Shown: positions 24,404 to 29,259 of the stretch, piece by piece
How positions within the stretch are numbered: the stretch's first letter is position 1
Layout: the number at the start of each line of letters is the position of its first letter
NCBI GenBank assembly: GCA_020049245.1
Contig: JAIFLB010000090.1
Location: 1,427 to 30,685, forward strand
Length of the DNA: 29,259 bases
Direction: 5' to 3'
Source of the DNA: Betaproteobacteria bacterium
GTDB lineage: Bacteria; Pseudomonadota; Gammaproteobacteria; Burkholderiales; Thiobacillaceae
Made by a program: the position numbers and the translations under genes
Notes under the pieces: generated by a model
The model's database searches: none
Told to the model about the DNA's origin: nothing
Seen by the model: the letters and a program-made list of their open reading frames with translations, nothing else

Positions 24404-25144
24404 TCAGGACAGATAGCCCTGCAACTTTGCCTCGATCACGCGAGGATTTTCGCCGTTCGCGATGGCGACGATGCCTTGGATGAATAATTCCTTGTTGCTC
24501 ACCTGACGCCCGACCCAATAACGCAATTTGCCGGCAACCGGCAGGAAAAACAGGTTGGCGCCGCCAACACCATAGATCGTCGCGACAAAGGCCACCGCGA
24601 TGCCGGAACCCAGTTTGGACGGGTCGGACAGGTTTTCCATGACATGGATCAGGCCCATCACCGCCCCCAGAATGCCGATGGTCGGCGAGTAGCCGCCGGC
24701 CGCCTGCCAGACTCTGGCTGCATCAATATGATGCTGTTCATAATTCTGCAGATCGAGTTCCAGGGTCTCCCGCAACACTTCCGGCTCAGCGCCGTCGACC
24801 AACATCTGCAAGCCGCGTCGATGAAACAGATCCTGCTGTTGTTCGATGAACGGCTCCAACGCCAGCAAACCGCCACGGCGGGCCTTCTGGCTCCATTCGA
24901 TCAGCATGCTCAAGGTTTCCTGACTTGCGATACGCGGCGGCTGCACTACCCACTTCAGCATGTTGAGGCCATCGAGAAACACCTTCAGGCTGGTTTGCAA
25001 CATGACCGCGCCCAGCGTGCCGCCAATGACGATCATGAAGGCGGTGAACTGGAGCAACGAGCTGATGTGGCCACCCTCGAGAAACTGGCCGAGCAGAATG
25101 GCAGTGAATCCAAGGCCGATGCCAACAATACTGATGATGTCCAT
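24404..25144 (-). CDS. motC: Flagellar motor stator protein MotC (MotA family)
   Basis: 246 residues with four transmembrane helices (about 5-22, 30-50, 148-168, 180-205) and a large cytoplasmic loop. TIGILGAVMGLIHVMENLSDPSKLGSGIAVAFVATIYGVGGANLFFLP is the MotA/ExbB pore region (only its pattern is given as marker: PTIGILGAVMG and GIAVAFVATIYG). It partners MotD in the proton-driven stator. It lies 29 bp downstream of fliA. In Pseudomonas, chemotaxis genes (cheYZAB) stand between fliA and motC; here they are absent. Confidence 0.93.
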   Translation of the reverse strand: MDIISIVGIGLGFTAILLGQFLEGGHISSLLQFTAFMIVIGGTLGAVMLQTSLKVFLDGLNMLKWVVQPPRIASQETLSMLIEWSQKARRGGLLALEPFIEQQQDLFHRRGLQMLVDGAEPEVLRETLELDLQNYEQHHIDAARVWQAAGGYSPTIGILGAVMGLIHVMENLSDPSKLGSGIAVAFVATIYGVGGANLFFLPVAGKLRYWVGRQVSNKELFIQGIVAIANGENPRVIEAKLQGYLS

Positions 25145-25173
25145 AGTCAGCGGACCTATCCCTTTTCCTGTTC

Positions 25174-25899
25174 TTATTCCGGATTCGACGACCAGTCACG
25201 CAACCGCCCACGCAGGCGGGAAATGGCCTGACCGTGCAGCTGGCAAACACGCGACTCCGAGACGCCGAGGACGACGCCAATCTCCTTGAAATTCATGTCC
25301 TGCTCGTAATACATGCCCATCAGCTGCTTTTCCCGCTCGGGCAGCACGCCGACTGCCTTGCTCAGGGCGCCCTTGAAGTGGCGTGAAGCAAGAATGTCGA
25401 ACGGCGCCTGATTCTGGCCATCGGCAAAGCGTTCAAGAAAATCATCGCCATCGCCACTGTGCAAATCTTCGTAGTAAACGAGTTGGGCGCCGCGAGCATC
25501 ATTCAGCAATTCAAAATAGGTCTGGATATCAAGGCCCATTTCGGAGGCGATTTCCTGCTCGGAAGGCGGCCGGTGGTGACGTTGCTGCAAGATATTGATG
25601 GTGTTTTCGATCTGCCTGCCGGCGCGCCGAACATTGCGCGTCGCCCAATCCGCATCGCGTAACTCATCCAGCATCGCGCCACGCACGCGCTGGGTGGCGT
25701 AAGTTTCGAAATGGGCGCCTTGCTCGCAATCGAAACGGTCGACTGCATCAAGCAGGCCGATCAGCCCGGCTTGCACCAGATCATCGACTTCGACGCAAGC
25801 GGGCAGGCGGGTCATCATGTGGTAAGCAATTCGCTTGACCATGGGAAGATGCGTCCTGACCAGGACGTCTTTATCAATCTCCTGCGTTGCGACGTTCAT
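25174..25899 (-). CDS. fliA: Flagellar sigma factor FliA (sigma-28)
   Basis: 241 residues, normal length. Region 2 contains LPACVEVDDLVQAGLIGLLDAVDRFD and ATQRVRGAMLDELRDADW. Region 3 contains RPPSEQEIASEMG, and the region-4 helix-turn-helix contains NFKEIGVVLGVSESRVCQLHGQAISRLRGRL. It directs RNA polymerase to late flagellar promoters and is normally held by FlgM until the hook is built. It is encoded right after flhG in the flhA-flhF-flhG-fliA-motC-motD order. The start ATG 25899 lies 6 bp after the flhG stop. Confidence 0.96.
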   Translation of the reverse strand: MNVATQEIDKDVLVRTHLPMVKRIAYHMMTRLPACVEVDDLVQAGLIGLLDAVDRFDCEQGAHFETYATQRVRGAMLDELRDADWATRNVRRAGRQIENTINILQQRHHRPPSEQEIASEMGLDIQTYFELLNDARGAQLVYYEDLHSGDGDDFLERFADGQNQAPFDILASRHFKGALSKAVGVLPEREKQLMGMYYEQDMNFKEIGVVLGVSESRVCQLHGQAISRLRGRLRDWSSNPE

Positions 25900-25905
25900 G
25901 CTCGC

Positions 25906-26742
25906 TCACCTCTTGCCAGCCGCATCGGCAGCCAAACGGCTATATAGCCACATGCGTTGCCAATACTGTTCAAAATTGATCCTGTCTGCTTCAACCTGAC
26001 GCCCCCCCGCATCACTCAATAGATCAACCAGCACCGCATCCAGCGGACCAGGCTGTTCGCCCGGCGAATCGCTCGCGATACAACCGAGGAATACCGGCGT
26101 CAGGCCAAGAAAACGTTGTGCTGTTTCACTCAGCGCCGTGAACAGGCTAAGCGCCTGACCACTCTCCGCGCCGACCACCAGAACCAGCCAATGCTTGCCC
26201 GCCCAGGCAGTATGCGCAGCTTTCATCGCGGCATACGCATCGGCCAGAGAAGCCCGTTTTCCTGGCAATACCAGCACGCGCAAATTCGCCGTGGTAGCCA
26301 GGCTGTGATGGCGCAAGACGCCATCGCCACCATTCAGCAAAAGCCATTCCGGCGCATCGGCGCGCGAACGCCAATCATCCGTCATGTCGAGCAATTGATG
26401 CTCGGACCAACCGGCCAGGATATTCAAGCCATTCTGCGCCGCCAGCAAGACCAGGCCATCGCTCGCCTGCCGAAGAACGGAAACCAAGCCGCGGCTAGGT
26501 GCATCGGCCAGACCATGTCTAGGCATGACGCCCAGCAGCGCGGCAACATTGTTCGGCGGCCGCGTTTCATCCATCACCATCACCCGATGCCCGCGTCGCC
26601 CCAGCCCGAGGGCGAGGGCGGTGCAGGCATTGGCGGTCAGGCGCGCATCCGGCCCGATGACGCCCAGCGCCTGGAACGTCGGTTCCGGCGCAAACAGGCG
26701 GCGCAAGCCGCTGGCCTGGTCGAGTGGTTCAGCCAGCCGCAC
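25906..26742 (-). CDS. flhG: FlhG/FleN-like MinD-family protein with degenerate ATPase site
   Basis: About 278 residues from GTG 26742, which has GGGGAG 6 bp upstream; ATG 26766 (286 aa, 38-bp overlap with flhF) has poorly spaced signals. The N-terminus keeps DQASGLRRLF, the FlhG helix that stimulates FlhF GTPase. A MinD-like fold follows, but where KGGVGKT should be it reads IGPDARLTA (about 29-37), with no P-loop lysines. The following helix and MVMDE strand are still recognisable. The C-terminus (FEQYWQRMWLYSRLA) could be the membrane-targeting amphipathic helix. FlhG limits flagellar number and site with FlhF. Without ATP binding, this one probably acts only as an FlhF partner. Confidence 0.85.
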   Translation of the reverse strand: MRLAEPLDQASGLRRLFAPEPTFQALGVIGPDARLTANACTALALGLGRRGHRVMVMDETRPPNNVAALLGVMPRHGLADAPSRGLVSVLRQASDGLVLLAAQNGLNILAGWSEHQLLDMTDDWRSRADAPEWLLLNGGDGVLRHHSLATTANLRVLVLPGKRASLADAYAAMKAAHTAWAGKHWLVLVVGAESGQALSLFTALSETAQRFLGLTPVFLGCIASDSPGEQPGPLDAVLVDLLSDAGGRQVEADRINFEQYWQRMWLYSRLAADAAGKR

Positions 26743-28213
26743 CCCAGCCTCCCCTGCCTGCGGCATCTTCCTTCATGTCCGAGATGGAAGCGGATTCCAG
26801 CGCCGCCGCCATCAGCACCGGGTAATCGTTATCGTCCTGGGTAAACGGCGATTCAGGCTGATTGATGCGGAAGGCGCGATCGGCCAGATAAACCGCGTTC
26901 GCCAGATGCAGATCTTCCGGCACGCGCTGGCCGTTGGTGACGAAATGCACCGGCAACTCATGCCGTATCGCGACATCCAGCACCGGGCCGTAGGTCAGGG
27001 CTTCATCGATCTTGGTCAGAATGCAGCCGATCAACCCTGGGCCGCTGTAAGCCCGCGCGACTTCTTCCAGCGTCAAACCCTGGCTTGGCGCACCCAGCAG
27101 CAACAGCCGTTTGACATCGCGCTGCTCACCGCAGAGCAGCGCAACCTGCTCGGCCAGCCGCTTGTCGCGCTGGCTCATGCCAACGGTATCGATGAACACC
27201 AGATGCCGACCGGCCAGGTCCGACAAAGTCATTTCCAGATCATTTTCATCACGCACAGCAAACACCGGCGTGCCCAGGATGCGGCCATAAATACGCAGTT
27301 GATCCTGGGCGCCGATCCGGTAGGTATCGGTGGTGACCAGCGCTACCTTGGCCGCGCCGTGGCGCAGCACCGCGCGTGCAGCCAGCTTGGCGACAGTAGT
27401 GGTCTTGCCAACGCCAGTCGGCCCGACCAGCGCATAGACACCGCCACGCTCGATGATGTCGTCCGCGTTGGCAGCTAGTTTCAGATTGTGCGCGATGGTG
27501 GATTTGATCCATTTCAACGCCTGCGCCAGATCTGCCTCATCTTCCGGCAAACGTTCCAGCAACATGCGCGCGAAAGCAGCGGAAAAACCGGCTGCCAGCA
27601 GGCGTTTCATCGCTTCCACCCGCACCGGGTCACGCCGCGTCAGATCATGCCAGGCAAAGCCGGCCAGCTGGCCTTCCACCATGCCGCGTAGCAAGCGCAT
27701 TTCACGCGCCAGTTCATCCACTGCATCGTTGCTGGCCTGCGGTTTGGATGCTGCATGACTGCCCTGATCACTCCCGTTTTTACCGTTGACCGGTGCCTCC
27801 GGCTTAATTTGTGTGGGCGACTCCGGCGCTACCGGATGCCGATTCGGCGAGGGGCGAATCAGCGTGGAGACGTCTCGCTCGGCCAGGTAATCGGCCAATG
27901 TAGTCAATTGCGGCCTGACTTCTTCAAGTGACAGATTCGGCGCCATCGCTGGCGCGGCGGGCTGTGCATGAATCGGCAAAGGCGCCTGCACCGCGCGTGG
28001 CGCTGGCTGTGCGGCTGGCGCGGTGGGTGGTGTGCGCCACAAGGCCGGTTCGGCCTGGGCAGCAAGCGCGGCCATATCCATATCCGCCACGGCAATGATC
28101 TCGACGCCACCCGCAACCTGCCGGTTGGACAGGATCAAGGCGCTTGCGCCAAGCGCATCACGCACCTGTCGCAAAGCATCGCGGGTCGTTTGAGCGTGGA
28201 ATTTCTTGATCAT
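26729..28213 (-). CDS. flhF: Flagellar SRP-type GTPase FlhF
   Basis: 494 residues. The basic N-terminal B domain begins MIKKFHAQTTRDALRQVRD and is followed by a Pro/Ala-rich linker (about 80-160), a helical N domain and an SRP-GTPase G domain. G-motifs seen: GPTGVGKTTTVAKLAARA (G1), TTDTYRIGAQDQLRIYG (G2 region), DTVGMSQRD (G3; DTAG is usual) and TKIDEA (G4). It marks the cell-pole site of flagellum assembly and is activated by FlhG. It lies 7 bp after flhA. The 3' end overlaps the flhG start. Confidence 0.94.
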   Translation of the reverse strand: MIKKFHAQTTRDALRQVRDALGASALILSNRQVAGGVEIIAVADMDMAALAAQAEPALWRTPPTAPAAQPAPRAVQAPLPIHAQPAAPAMAPNLSLEEVRPQLTTLADYLAERDVSTLIRPSPNRHPVAPESPTQIKPEAPVNGKNGSDQGSHAASKPQASNDAVDELAREMRLLRGMVEGQLAGFAWHDLTRRDPVRVEAMKRLLAAGFSAAFARMLLERLPEDEADLAQALKWIKSTIAHNLKLAANADDIIERGGVYALVGPTGVGKTTTVAKLAARAVLRHGAAKVALVTTDTYRIGAQDQLRIYGRILGTPVFAVRDENDLEMTLSDLAGRHLVFIDTVGMSQRDKRLAEQVALLCGEQRDVKRLLLLGAPSQGLTLEEVARAYSGPGLIGCILTKIDEALTYGPVLDVAIRHELPVHFVTNGQRVPEDLHLANAVYLADRAFRINQPESPFTQDDNDYPVLMAAALESASISDMKEDAAGRGGWGAAG

Positions 28214-28220
28214 GCGTGCT

Positions 28221-29259
28221 TCATGAACCGCTACCGATCAGCGTAACAATGCGAATGCTTTTACCATCCGGCACTTCCGCATGCGACAACACCTTCAGGC
28301 CCGGCGCGGAGCGACGCAGGAAGCGCGCCAGAACCGGGCGAATGGCGGGGGGCGACAACAGGACGGCGGGCTGGCCGGCACTTTCCTGCTTCTCGACCGC
28401 CTGCACCGTTTCCCGTACTAGCCGTTCAGCAAGGCCAGGTTCCAGGCCGACGCCGGTATCGCCGCGAGAGGCCAGTGCCTGTGTCAGGATATGCTCAAGG
28501 TTCGGCTCAAGGGCCATCACTAACAATTCCTGCGCTCCTCCAAAGGTTTCGTGGATGATAGCGCGTCCCAGGGCAGTTCTGACGGTCGCGGTGAGCTCAT
28601 CGGCATCCTGCGTGCGGACGGCATGTTCAGCCAGGGTTTCCAGAATGGTGCGCATGTCACGAATGTGCACCTGTTCTTCCAGCAGATTCTGCAAAATCTT
28701 CTGCACCGTCGCCACCGGCAGCTGTTTCGGTGTCAGGTCTTCCACCAGCTTCGGATATTGCTTGGCAACATGGTCGAGCAATTGCTGGGTTTCCTCCCTG
28801 CCAAGCAATTCCGGCGCGTGTTCATTGATGATCTTGGTCAGATGAGTCGCCACCACCGTACCGGCATCGACCACGGTATAGCCATAGGTCTGGGCCTGGT
28901 CGCGCAGCGTGGCTTCGATCCAGATTGCCGGCAATCCGTAAGCCGGATCGGTCGCCGCCTGACCATTCAGGCCGCCCAGCACGCGCCCCGGATTGATGGC
29001 GAGAAACTTGCCCGCGATGGCTTCACCCTCGGCAACACTGACCCCCTTCAAAGTCACGCGATATGCATTCGGCTTCAGTTGCAGGTTGTCGCGAATGTGG
29101 ACCGCCGGCACCAAAAAGCCGAGATCTTGGGCGATCTTCTTGCGGATGCCGCGAATCCGCCGCAGCAACTCGCCATCCTGATGTTTGTCGACCAACGGCA
29201 CCAGGCGATAACCCACCTCCAGGCCGAGGCGATCGACCACGGCGACATCGTGCCAGCCC
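28221..29259 (-). CDS. flhA: Flagellar export gate protein FlhA (C-terminal cytoplasmic part)
   Basis: The gene enters from the right edge; 346 C-terminal codons are present. They make up the cytoplasmic export-gate domain: LGLEVGYRLVPLVD, IRGIRKKIAQDLGFLVPAVHIRDN, and GLPAIWIEATLRDQAQTYGYTVVDAGTVVATHLTKII. Also present are the conserved LVEDLTPKQLPVATVQKILQNLLEEQV-type segment (key part DLTPKQL) and IRDMRTILE. FlhA forms the nonameric ring that docks chaperone-substrate complexes of the flagellar type III export machine. It is followed by flhF after 7 bp. Confidence 0.95.
   Translation of the reverse strand, partial: GWHDVAVVDRLGLEVGYRLVPLVDKHQDGELLRRIRGIRKKIAQDLGFLVPAVHIRDNLQLKPNAYRVTLKGVSVAEGEAIAGKFLAINPGRVLGGLNGQAATDPAYGLPAIWIEATLRDQAQTYGYTVVDAGTVVATHLTKIINEHAPELLGREETQQLLDHVAKQYPKLVEDLTPKQLPVATVQKILQNLLEEQVHIRDMRTILETLAEHAVRTQDADELTATVRTALGRAIIHETFGGAQELLVMALEPNLEHILTQALASRGDTGVGLEPGLAERLVRETVQAVEKQESAGQPAVLLSPPAIRPVLARFLRRSAPGLKVLSHAEVPDGKSIRIVTLIGSGS

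Noticed and set aside
1..29259. CRISPR arrays, insertion sequences, transposases, phage genes, attachment sites
   Set aside because: Looked for and not seen; no direct-repeat arrays or mobile-element proteins are present. The efflux cassette carries no recombinase.

Overview
The window is chromosomal DNA of a flagellated betaproteobacterium, most likely of the Nitrosomonadales/Rhodocyclales side. This is inferred from moderately high GC, dense housekeeping operons, a DUF4936-YgfZ pair, a Pseudomonas-like flhA-flhF-flhG-fliA-motC-motD order, and protein sequences that read as betaproteobacterial. No similarity search was run. No stretch above 300 bases lacks a gene; the longest gap is the divergent 241-bp region at 21738-21978.

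Layout. (1) 1-8025, minus strand: secB (partial), trxC, grxC and a YibN-type rhodanese, followed upstream by a cassette of DUF2892 membrane protein, RND permease, lipoprotein adaptor (frameshifted), TolC-type outer-membrane factor and an ArsR regulator with an excellent operator-like palindrome. (2) 8026-13486, plus strand: gpmI, an EnvC-like degenerate LytM protein, the CtpA protease, a small unknown protein and MoeB. (3) 13489-18592, minus strand: DUF4936, YgfZ, CorC, YbeY, PhoH, MiaB and a tRNA with CAU anticodon that has its own near-consensus promoter. (4) 18641-21737, minus strand: a tightly coupled operon of TlpA-like, SoxW-like, TolC-like and HlyD-like proteins, with no permease. (5) 21979-23565, plus strand: a 528-aa protein with a PilZ-like C-terminal part. 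(6) 23558-29259, minus strand: motD, motC, fliA, a degenerate flhG, flhF and flhA (partial).

The most interesting unit is the arsR-OMF-adaptor-RND-DUF2892 cassette. The ArsR protein has two cysteines 66 residues apart, the spacing of the persulfide sensors SqrR and BigR. DUF2892 and rhodanese are the two halves of E. coli YgaP, whose regulator YgaV belongs to the same sensor group. The cassette sits exactly in the yibN/gpmM junction that is adjacent and divergent in E. coli, next to rhodanese, glutaredoxin and thioredoxin genes. I propose a sulfide/persulfide-responsive (or thiol-conjugate) RND efflux system; this is inference.

Other oddities: MiaB carries two apparent in-frame deletions that remove conserved segments, including the RPGTPA region. 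FlhG has lost its P-loop but keeps the FlhF-activating DQAxxLR helix. The miaB start codon lies about 21 nt after the tRNA 3' end. The TolC/HlyD pair is an efflux half-system without an inner-membrane pump.
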